From Prevotellaceae bacterium UBA1720 (GTDB taxonomy: Bacteria; Bacteroidota; Bacteroidia; Bacteroidales; Bacteroidaceae), in assembly GCA_002317475.1 (NCBI GenBank), contig DCIS01000131.1:1-5259 (forward strand): 5,259 bases of DNA, read 5' to 3'. Each line of letters starts with the position of its first letter. The stretch's first letter is position 1. The position numbers were made by a program, and so were the translations under genes. Below, piece by piece: positions 1 through 5,259 of this stretch. The notes under the pieces are model-generated. The model did no database searches. It was not told where the DNA came from and was given only the letters and a program-made list of their open reading frames with translations.

Positions 1-2855
1 GCAACAATAGGATCAAAGATTGCAGCAATATCAGCGCTCAGATCGTTCTCATAAGTAAATGTGTATGTGTAGTCGTCAAGCTTAATAAGCTTGTCAATAT
101 GAACAGTGGTGTTAACCATCTGGTTTACATGTACAATAACGTCATCAGTACGCTGTCCAGGTATGGTGACAGTCAAGTTCTTATTCTCGGTGGTACCTGT
201 TACAGAAACTGTTTGTACGGGAATTGTAGCTGTACCAACCTCTTTGTTTGCTGCATCAAATACCTTAACCTGCAATTCAGCAGTTTGTGCTGTTGTATTA
301 ATATTGAGGGCAGGAACACTAACATTAACAGTTTGTGCAGGAACAGTTACATCCACATTCTGATCAAATACAACAGGAACGGAAATGTCTTGGTCAAGTT
401 GTAAATGGTACTGAAGACCAGAAATGGTTATATCCTTATTAATCTTGATATTGAACTTGTTCTTCTGTGCATCTGTCAAGGGGTTGATTTCAATATGCTT
501 AATATCGATTGCATTGATATCGTCAATAATCTTACCACCGATGTTGAACTTAATACGATCCTTAACAGTGTTAGCAGCTCTATTAATCAGATTGATAGCA
601 CGCTGATAACCGGGAACAGTAGTATAGTTAAAGTCCTTGAATGAAGCATACGAGATAGGATTCTTGATAGAAACACCAGCAATAGCATACTTAGAATATA
701 CGCCGCGATTCTCGCTTGCAACCCATGACTTCAAACCAAGAGCATCTGTTGAGAGGTAATCCAACTGATCCTTGATTACATTAGCAATCTTATTAGTATT
801 AATATTCTTAGGAGTAGTAACATTGTCAACAACATCCTGGACTGCATCCTTAATATTGTCAGAAATCTTCACGTTAACCTTCTTAACATCAGCAGCTTTC
901 AAAGTTACAGGTGCCTCATAGAAACCATTTGAAGCAGCGCGGGTGAAGCCAAACTTCAAACGCTCCTCTGATGCCTTAGGAGTACCCAACTCAAATGCGC
1001 TCTTCTCGTCAAGGCTGTTAACCAACGAGAATTCAACACCAGTAAAGTCAACACTGGTGGGGTTAATAGTTGTATAAATAGTACCAGCGTTACCTTCGCT
1101 CTCATCCATAAGCAAATCACCACCTACATACTCATAGTAGTCATTGCGAGGATCACCTGCTATGCTATTGTCATCCATAGCCTGGTTTTCCCAGATGTAA
1201 GCCGAGTTGTTACCATACGAGGGGAACTTACCATCATTCAGGGCCTCACCATACCACAATGCTACAACATTGGTCTGAACACCCCAAGGAAGATAGATTG
1301 AACCGAACAAAGGATTGGTTGTACCCTGAATCTCAATGCTGGTAATCATCTTCTTCAAAGCCTCGATATCCTTAACCAAAGAGGCAATAGCCTTGGTGTT
1401 AGCGTCTACCTGGCTCTCAAGCTTGTCAATACGAGGCAGGATTTCTTTGAGACAATCATCAATGTGTTGATCAATCTTATCATCAATTCCGGCAGCAAAA
1501 CCCTCAAGGTTACGAACGTCGTTGATAAGTTTATCGAGTTCAGCCTTAATCTGCTCTGCATAAGTCTTGACTTCCTTCAAATCATCAAGACTAGCCTTTG
1601 TTGCAAGCTCCTTCTGGATGTCAGAAATAGCAGTTGAGTTACCCTCTACAACACTTGTGAGATCCTTTACGGTCTGTGTCAAGTTTGAAATAAGGGTGTA
1701 GTTTGACTCAGCCTTCTCGTATGCATCATTTGCTCTCTGGCTAACCTGAGTAAGGCGATCCTCAACTGCAGCAACACGATTCTCAAGAGCCTCAACACGA
1801 GCGGTAAGACCCTCAACAGCTGTAGTCAAAACGGGGATAGTCAACTTCCACTCATTAAGTGTAGCCTCCCAAGCCTCCTTGAACTGCTTGAGTTTAGCAA
1901 TCTCCTGTGCATTGGCATCGGCAGTCTGCTGAGCAGCCTCTGCAGCCTTCTGTGCAGTCTCTGCAGCCTTCACAGCCTCATCAGCTGTCTTCTGAGCAGC
2001 CTCAGCAGCCTTCTGAGCTGTTTCTGCCAATTCCTTTGCCTCCTTAATCTTAGAAGCGAGTTCCTCGTCAGCCTTCTTCAAATCCTCAGAAAGCTTCTTC
2101 AAGGTCTCGATGTCTTCACCATGAGTCTTCAAAGTCTCCTCTGCAGCCTTTACTCTTGCCTCGAGATCCTTGAGTGTCTGCTGCAACTGAGAAATGGCCT
2201 GTGCATTGGTAGCAATACCAGTAATCTGAGCTGCCAAAGCATCCTTCGTTACATAGTTATCCAGTTCTGCAGCAGTGATGTAGGTGTTAAGCATATCGCT
2301 GTATTCCTTGCCAAGCAGATTAAGGATGAAGTCCTTGGTAACAGTAGAAGTAATCTTCTGTTCAATCACGTTATCCAACTCTTTCAGCAAAGCGGTCTTG
2401 AATGCATCCAAGTCGCAGGTGCATACATCACCACCCTTACCAAGAGCATCAATCTGATCCTGAAGGTTCTTGATCATGGCATCAACCTCAGCGGGAGTAT
2501 AATAACCCATTGCGGTAACGATGTCACGAATCTGATCTGCTGTTGGAATCTTACCCTCCAACTCAGCAAACTTGTTGTTGATGGTTGTGTTAATGGTTGA
2601 AACTGCATCAGCCAAGTCATTCTTCCAAGGCTTGGTTTCTTCACACTTGCACAAACCCTGCAAAACAACCTGAAGGCTCTCATAGTCCTTCTTAAGTTGC
2701 TCGATTTGACCCTGAACCTTCTCGTCAATCTTCTGGTCAATCTGAGAACTCATCTCAGTACGCAAATCCTCATCATAGTCCTTACAAGAACTGATGAAAC
2801 CTACACCGCCCACTATGAGGCCCAATGTAAGTGCTCGAAAAATCTTCTTTTTCAT
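1..2855 (-). CDS. Large coiled-coil stalk lipoprotein, predicted surface-exposed, function unknown (C-terminus beyond window)
   Basis: I translated this frame from the ATG at 2853-2855 to the left edge: 951 codons with no stop, so the gene continues outside the window. Residues 1-24 form a lipoprotein signal peptide (KKK n-region, hydrophobic core LGLIVGGVGF, lipobox ISSC with Cys24). The lipidated Cys is followed by KDYDED, an acidic stretch resembling the lipoprotein export signals that send Bacteroidetes lipoproteins to the cell surface. Residues about 30-505 are mostly heptad-patterned, charged and Ala/Leu/Val-rich, i.e. a long coiled coil, with two CxC pairs (69/71, 145/147), a 21-residue tandem repeat (277-318) and a break near Pro341. 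From about 510 the composition changes to aromatic- and Gly-rich, then (about 834-925) to alternating Val/Thr strands, suggesting beta-domains. Residues 598-615 contain NPTSVDFTGVEFSLVNSL, a phrase I associate with Prevotella surface proteins (recollection, not searched). The leader is A/T-rich without a Shine-Dalgarno sequence, normal for Bacteroidetes. An adhesin, fibre or scaffold role is inference only. Confidence 0.75.
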   Translation of the reverse strand, partial: MKKKIFRALTLGLIVGGVGFISSCKDYDEDLRTEMSSQIDQKIDEKVQGQIEQLKKDYESLQVVLQGLCKCEETKPWKNDLADAVSTINTTINNKFAELEGKIPTADQIRDIVTAMGYYTPAEVDAMIKNLQDQIDALGKGGDVCTCDLDAFKTALLKELDNVIEQKITSTVTKDFILNLLGKEYSDMLNTYITAAELDNYVTKDALAAQITGIATNAQAISQLQQTLKDLEARVKAAEETLKTHGEDIETLKKLSEDLKKADEELASKIKEAKELAETAQKAAEAAQKTADEAVKAAETAQKAAEAAQQTADANAQEIAKLKQFKEAWEATLNEWKLTIPVLTTAVEGLTARVEALENRVAAVEDRLTQVSQRANDAYEKAESNYTLISNLTQTVKDLTSVVEGNSTAISDIQKELATKASLDDLKEVKTYAEQIKAELDKLINDVRNLEGFAAGIDDKIDQHIDDCLKEILPRIDKLESQVDANTKAIASLVKDIEALKKMITSIEIQGTTNPLFGSIYLPWGVQTNVVALWYGEALNDGKFPSYGNNSAYIWENQAMDDNSIAGDPRNDYYEYVGGDLLMDESEGNAGTIYTTINPTSVDFTGVEFSLVNSLDEKSAFELGTPKASEERLKFGFTRAASNGFYEAPVTLKAADVKKVNVKISDNIKDAVQDVVDNVTTPKNINTNKIANVIKDQLDYLSTDALGLKSWVASENRGVYSKYAIAGVSIKNPISYASFKDFNYTTVPGYQRAINLINRAANTVKDRIKFNIGGKIIDDINAIDIKHIEINPLTDAQKNKFNIKINKDITISGLQYHLQLDQDISVPVVFDQNVDVTVPAQTVNVSVPALNINTTAQTAELQVKVFDAANKEVGTATIPVQTVSVTGTTENKNLTVTIPGQRTDDVIVHVNQMVNTTVHIDKLIKLDDYTYTFTYENDLSADIAAIFDPIV
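1902..2027 (-). repeat. 63-bp in-frame tandem repeat encoding two 21-residue (three-heptad) units
   Basis: Residues 277-297 and 298-318 of the large lipoprotein are near-copies. Both begin AETAQKAAEAAQ; the first continues KTADEAVKA and the second QTADANAQE. Each unit is exactly three heptads, so the duplication keeps the coiled-coil register. Within each unit the 7-residue pattern is itself repeated (AETAQKA, AEAAQKT, ADEAVKA). At the DNA level the copies lie at 1965-2027 and 1902-1964. The small Ala-rich core suggests a tightly packed helix bundle. The repeat could change length by slippage or recombination without shifting the frame. Confidence 0.85.
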
Positions 2856-2991
2856 ATCGTTAAAAATTATGTTAGTTATCGCTTTTATTTCTTTTCCATT
2901 CTCTGACTAACCACGCATTAACATACTCGCTGTTTTACTTATATGCGCTTGCGTATGTACATTATAATATAATTATGACCGCACAATTGCA

Positions 2992-3008
2992 GCCTCAAAA
3001 AAAGAGGC
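2992..3008 (-). other. Leader hairpin GCCTC-(7 nt)-GAGGC with homopolymer loop
   Basis: Arms GCCTC (2992-2996) and GAGGC (3004-3008) are perfectly complementary and flank seven A residues on the + strand, which would be a U7 loop in the lipoprotein transcript. It lies inside the predicted leader, about 45 nt after the proposed start. It is not a standard intrinsic terminator, because the U run is in the loop and not after the stem. A role in RNA stability or translation is possible but unproven. Confidence 0.4.
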
Positions 3009-3034
3009 AACGCTTATGCTAATCACGGCATTCA

Positions 3035-3048
3035 CCTATTAATATAGG
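3035..3048. repeat. Inverted repeat CCTAT-TAAT-ATAGG at the predicted transcription start
   Basis: The + strand reads CCTATTAATATAGG: two 5-bp arms (3035-3039 and 3044-3048) around a 4-base A/T centre. It begins 4 bp downstream of the TACCTTTG element in the direction of transcription, so it overlaps the expected start site. It could be an operator half-site pair or a hairpin at the very 5' end of the transcript. The arms are short and A/T-rich, so chance is possible. Confidence 0.4.
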
Positions 3049-3052
3049 TTTA

Positions 3053-3060
3053 CAAAGGTA
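3053..3060 (-). promoter_or_regulatory. Probable Bacteroidetes -7 promoter element (TACCTTTG) for the large lipoprotein gene
   Basis: On the minus strand this reads TACCTTTG, an exact match to the TAnnTTTG -7 consensus recognised by the primary sigma factor of Bacteroidetes. It points toward the lipoprotein gene. I did not find a well-placed TTTG -33 element; the nearest similar sequence, TTG within CCCTTGTC, is about 30 nt upstream, which is too far. The start of transcription would fall near 3045-3048, giving a leader of about 190 nt. An 8-bp motif with two free positions can occur by chance, so this is a moderate call. Confidence 0.5.
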
Positions 3061-3187
3061 ATGTTTTTATTTCACATACCTCTTGCCAGACAAGGGAAAT
3101 TCTTCTATTTAATATTTTTTAACTTTATTTTCGCTTATTTTAGTCGCTTTTATGCAACCTATGCACATTCAAGACTACGCAAACGGG

Positions 3188-3868
3188 CTACTTCTTGCTG
3201 GGTGCTTTCCACGTAGGCACGCCTGAACCAGCAGGATAAATGGCATGTATGTGTATGCGGAAAAGCAATGTGCTGTAAGCAGGAATCTCACTTTCCGTCT
3301 TACTACCATAAGCCAGTTCCTGAGGAATGTAGACATACCAGTCAGCACCTTCAAGCATATACTGAAGAGCGGTCTGGAATCCCTCAATCATCCCACTTAC
3401 CGTAGAAAGAGACGGGGACGCAGTTTCAAGATTGAAATCACCATAATAGGTCTGCGTGAAAACGTATCTGTCATCGAACAAGACCCCTTCGCCATTGTCG
3501 TACTTTGTCTCCATCAACCAACCACGGAAGCTCAGTCTAACACTGTCATTGTAGCTGGCCAACAGGGTACCATAACCAGGGTCTATCACCTTTACACAGA
3601 TACTGTCAGTCAGCTTGTGTGTGTTAACATCCTGAGCCTTCTGCAGCGTCTTGTACATGCGCCATTCGCAATGGCCTTCCCATGCATCCCCATACTTTGC
3701 CTTTGCCTCGGCAATAGCCTTACGGGCAGTATCAGCAACCTGCTCATACCACTGGGCATTACGCTCCTGCCAGTTGTAATAAGGATCCCAGGTGTTATCC
3801 AACTCGTCGCAAGCGACAAAACCGCAAGCGACGAGCAGGCAAAACATTATCTTAAATACTATCTTCAT
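3188..3868 (-). CDS. FKBP-type peptidyl-prolyl cis-trans isomerase lipoprotein
   Basis: This gene encodes 226 aa from the ATG at 3866-3868 to TAG at 3188-3190. A GTG two codons upstream (3872-3874) is in frame, but the ATG gives a normal signal peptide start (MKIVFK). The signal peptide ends at Cys20 (FVAC, followed by DELD); Cys15 (LVAC) also fits a lipobox and cannot be excluded. Residues about 25-85 form a Trp/Tyr-rich and then helical N-terminal segment, and about 88-212 form the FKBP domain. Recognisable FKBP features are the VRLSFRGWL strand, FDD at 131-133, GMIEGFQTALQYMLEGADW at 159-177, IPQELAYGS with Tyr187, and the final strand IPAYSTLLFRI with Phe203. Compared with FKBP12, the pocket Trp is Phe163 and the Tyr26 position appears to be Phe; the Asp, Tyr and late Phe are kept. 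It should be anchored in the envelope and catalyse proline isomerisation during protein folding. It lies 200 bp after glyS on the same strand, with its own leader. Confidence 0.9.
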   Translation of the reverse strand: MKIVFKIMFCLLVACGFVACDELDNTWDPYYNWQERNAQWYEQVADTARKAIAEAKAKYGDAWEGHCEWRMYKTLQKAQDVNTHKLTDSICVKVIDPGYGTLLASYNDSVRLSFRGWLMETKYDNGEGVLFDDRYVFTQTYYGDFNLETASPSLSTVSGMIEGFQTALQYMLEGADWYVYIPQELAYGSKTESEIPAYSTLLFRIHIHAIYPAGSGVPTWKAPSKK

Positions 3869-3876
3869 TTGCACAT
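3865..3876 (-). other. Minimal upstream reading frame (ATG TGC AAA TGA) overlapping the FKBP start
   Basis: Reading on the minus strand, a three-codon frame starts at ATG 3874-3876 and its TGA overlaps the FKBP ATG as ATGA. Immediately before it, ATGTAA (3876-3881) is a start directly followed by a stop. Such start-stop elements can tune re-initiation, but sequences this short arise readily by chance. Listed at low confidence as a possible translational control site. Confidence 0.15.
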
Positions 3877-3883
3877 TACATAG

Positions 3884-3901
3884 GGGAGAGTGTTTTCTCC
3901 C
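3884..3901 (-). other. Leader hairpin GGGAGA-(6 nt)-TCTCCC upstream of the FKBP gene
   Basis: Perfect 6-bp arms (3884-3889 and 3896-3901) separated by six bases form a G/C-rich stem that ends 15 nt before the chosen ATG at 3868. In the transcript it sits right where a ribosome would load, so it could modulate translation. No U run follows it, so it is not a terminator. The function is inferred from position only. Confidence 0.4.
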
Positions 3902-3989
3902 AATGAAATAGTTCTGTTTATACTGGATTCAAGTTTCACACGTTCTCGTATTAGTTTCCTACGTACAAACACCGTACAAGTACCGTATA

Positions 3990-4022
3990 TCTACGTAGGC
4001 TATACGTAGGCTATACGTAGGC
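3990..4022. repeat. 11-bp tandem repeat (TATACGTAGGC, three copies) built on palindrome TACGTA
   Basis: Copies lie at 3990-4000 (one mismatch, TCTACGTAGGC), 4001-4011 and 4012-4022 (identical). A degraded fourth copy (TGTACGTGTAA) follows at 4023-4033. Each contains the self-complementary TACGTA, spaced 11 bp apart and so on nearly the same face of the helix. Another TACGTA lies at 3960-3965 within CCTACGTAC, an inverted version of the TACGTAGG in the array. The array sits between glyS and the FKBP gene. It may be a protein-binding array or a simple slippage repeat. Confidence 0.8.
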
Positions 4023-4034
4023 TGTACGTGTAAG

Positions 4035-4051
4035 ACACAGTCGAACTGCGT
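4035..4051 (-). terminator. Terminator-like hairpin after glyS
   Basis: The minus strand reads ACGCAGT-TCG-ACTGTGT: seven pairs including one G-T wobble around a 3-base loop, starting about 17 nt after the glyS stop codon. What follows (CTTACACG) is not a strong U tract, so the stem may be a weak or partial terminator, or a 3'-end stabilising structure. Its position directly after the gene is the main support. Confidence 0.45.
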
Positions 4052-4068
4052 GACTTGAATACTTAATC

Positions 4069-5259
4069 TTACAGCAAATTCTTCAGCAGAGAGGTGATGC
4101 TTACCTTATCCTCGATAATGCCACGCAACTCACTGATAGCCACACGCTTCTGCTCCATGGTGTCACGGTCACGCAGGGTCACGGTGTTATCCTCGAGGGT
4201 CTGCTGGTCAACGGTGACACAGTAAGGACAACCAATAGCGTCCATACGGCGATAACGCTTACCGATCTGATCCTTCTCCTCGTACTTGCAGTTGAAGTGG
4301 AAGCGCAGATCGTTGATAATCTCCTGTGCCTTCTCGGGCATACCATCCTTCTTGGTCAAGGGGAAGACGGCAAGCTTTACAGGAGCGAGGGCTGCAGGCA
4401 GATGCAGCACGGTACGTGTCTGTCCGTCAGGCAATTGCTGCTCCTCATAGCTGTGGCACATGATAGACAGGAACATACGGTCCACACCGATTGAGGTCTC
4501 GATAACATAGGGAGTATAGCTCTCGTTGCGCTCGGGGTCAAAGTACTCAATCTTCTTACCACTGAACTTAGCGTGCTGGGAGAGGTCGAAGTTTGTACGA
4601 GAGTGGATACCCTCTACCTCCTTGAAACCAAAGGGCATGTGGAACTCGATATCGGTAGCAGCGTTAGCATAGTGAGCCAGTTTGTCATGATCGTGGAAAC
4701 GGTAGTTCTCTGCACCAAAACCAAGATTCTGATGCCACTTCATACGTGTCTCCTTCCACTTGGCAAACCAGTCGAGTTCAGTGCCGGGCTGGATAAAGAA
4801 CTGCATCTCCATCTGTTCGAATTCACGCATACGGAAAATAAACTGACGGGCTACGATTTCATTACGGAAAGCCTTACCAATCTGCGCGATACCGAAAGGC
4901 AGCTTCATACGACCGGTCTTCTGCACGTTAAGATAATTTACGAAGATACCCTGAGCCGTCTCGGGACGAAGATAGATAGTGCTTGCACCTTCAGCAGCAG
5001 CACCCATCTCGGTCTTGAACATCAGGTTGAACTGGCGAACGTCAGTCCAGTTGCGAGTGCCGCTGATAGGACAAACGATCTCCTCGTCAAGGATAATCTG
5101 CTTCATGCCCTCCAAGTCAATGCCGCCCTCAGCGTTCATCACCTCCTGGAAACGATGGTGCAGATTGTCGTATTTCTCCTGATTCTCCAGCACGCGAGCA
5201 TTGGTAGCGCGGAACTGAGCCTCATCAAAAGAGTCGCCGAATTTCTTGGCAGCCTTCTC
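4069..5259 (-). CDS. glyS: Glycyl-tRNA synthetase, alpha2 (eukaryote/archaeal-like) type, C-terminal part
   Basis: This class II aminoacyl-tRNA synthetase charges tRNA-Gly with glycine using ATP in the cytoplasm. The frame is open from the right edge to TAA at 4069-4071, giving 396 residues. The family is usually a little over 500 aa, so roughly the first 115-120 residues are outside the window. The true start is not visible; the GTG at 5191-5193 is only an internal Val codon, since the homologous frame continues upstream (EKAAKKFGDSFDEAQF). Counting from the right edge, the landmarks are CPISGTRNW (about 63-71), RPETAQGIF (98-106), the motif 2 core FRNE (131-134) followed by RQFIFRMREFEQME, and motif 3 ETSIGVDR (254-261). 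The anticodon-binding domain runs from about 287 to the end and includes IGKRYRRMDAIGCPYC and TLEDNTVTLRDRDTM. All expected catalytic motifs are present and there is no frameshift. This single-chain type differs from the alpha2beta2 GlyQ/GlyS enzyme, so the symbol is used in the Bacteroidetes sense. Confidence 0.97.
   Translation of the reverse strand, partial: EKAAKKFGDSFDEAQFRATNARVLENQEKYDNLHHRFQEVMNAEGGIDLEGMKQIILDEEIVCPISGTRNWTDVRQFNLMFKTEMGAAAEGASTIYLRPETAQGIFVNYLNVQKTGRMKLPFGIAQIGKAFRNEIVARQFIFRMREFEQMEMQFFIQPGTELDWFAKWKETRMKWHQNLGFGAENYRFHDHDKLAHYANAATDIEFHMPFGFKEVEGIHSRTNFDLSQHAKFSGKKIEYFDPERNESYTPYVIETSIGVDRMFLSIMCHSYEEQQLPDGQTRTVLHLPAALAPVKLAVFPLTKKDGMPEKAQEIINDLRFHFNCKYEEKDQIGKRYRRMDAIGCPYCVTVDQQTLEDNTVTLRDRDTMEQKRVAISELRGIIEDKVSITSLLKNLL

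Larger units (their letters stand above)
2856..3187. other. Non-coding region between the FKBP gene and the large lipoprotein gene
   Basis: These 332 bp are A/T-rich and I see no convincing gene on either strand. Reading on the minus strand, they start just after the FKBP stop codon with an A-rich stretch lacking a clear terminator hairpin. They then hold a TAnnTTTG promoter element (3053-3060), an inverted repeat (3035-3048), a hairpin with a seven-base homopolymer loop (2992-3008), a very A/T-rich patch with the interrupted palindrome TTATAATATAA near 2963-2973, and finally the A/T-rich start region of the lipoprotein gene. If the promoter call is right, the 5' untranslated leader is roughly 190 nt. 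Confidence 0.75.

Noticed and set aside
99..644. Overlapping + strand open frames near the left edge
   Set aside because: They are shadows of the Val/Thr/Asn-rich part of the minus-strand lipoprotein frame, which is open throughout.
2121..2600. Open frame of 159 codons on the + strand, rich in Cys, Ser and Leu
   Set aside because: It is antisense to the coiled-coil region of the large lipoprotein; the composition is the expected mirror of heptad-rich codons.
2941..2960. GCGCTTGCG dyad in the leader as a hairpin
   Set aside because: On the minus-strand transcript it has a mismatch and a two-base loop, too small to form.
3073..3097. CTTG/CAAG dyad as a terminator of the FKBP gene
   Set aside because: On the transcribed strand the stem is only four clean pairs and no U run follows.
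3245..3883. Long open frame of 212 codons on the + strand
   Set aside because: It lies entirely antisense to the FKBP lipoprotein gene, whose product has a signal peptide and FKBP motifs. The + strand protein shows no recognisable domain.
3901..3970. Promoter for the FKBP gene using TTTG near 3966-3969 (minus strand)
   Set aside because: A TTTG exists, but no TAnnTTTG element follows at the right spacing, so I could not support a promoter call.
5191..5193. GTG as the start of glycyl-tRNA synthetase
   Set aside because: The frame continues upstream with plausible family sequence to the window edge, so this is an internal valine codon and the true start lies outside.

Overview
The window looks like a chromosomal segment from a member of the Bacteroidales, most likely Prevotellaceae. 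The evidence is a eukaryote/archaeal-like (alpha2) glycyl-tRNA synthetase with Bacteroidetes-style wording, two lipoproteins with signal peptidase II sites followed by acidic residues, A/T-rich leaders without Shine-Dalgarno sequences, and a TAnnTTTG-type promoter element. The genus is an inference; no marker here fixes it.

Layout: all three genes lie on the minus strand, so transcription runs from the right edge to the left. (1) 4069-5259 is the C-terminal three quarters of glycyl-tRNA synthetase, cut by the right edge. (2) 3869-4068 is a spacer of 200 bp with a terminator-like hairpin just after glyS, an 11-bp tandem repeat built on the palindrome TACGTA, and a small hairpin in the leader of the next gene. 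(3) 3188-3868 encodes an FKBP-type peptidyl-prolyl isomerase lipoprotein of 226 aa. (4) 2856-3187 is a 332-bp non-coding region holding a probable Bacteroidetes promoter (TACCTTTG, minus strand), an inverted repeat at the predicted transcription start, and a leader of about 190 nt. (5) 1-2855 is a very large lipoprotein, open from its ATG to the left edge for 951 codons without a stop. It has a lipidation signal, a coiled-coil stalk of about 480 residues containing a 21-residue (three-heptad) tandem repeat, and then at least 440 residues of a non-coiled, beta-rich region.

How they relate: glyS is housekeeping. The FKBP lipoprotein is a predicted envelope folding helper. The large protein is a predicted surface-exposed fibre or stalk lipoprotein of unknown function. 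The long leader and separate promoter suggest that the large gene is its own transcription unit. The most unusual items are the stalk architecture of the large lipoprotein, its two CxC pairs, and the TACGTA tandem array. I see no mobile element, CRISPR array, tRNA or rRNA, and no clear sign of a defence or other multi-gene novel system.
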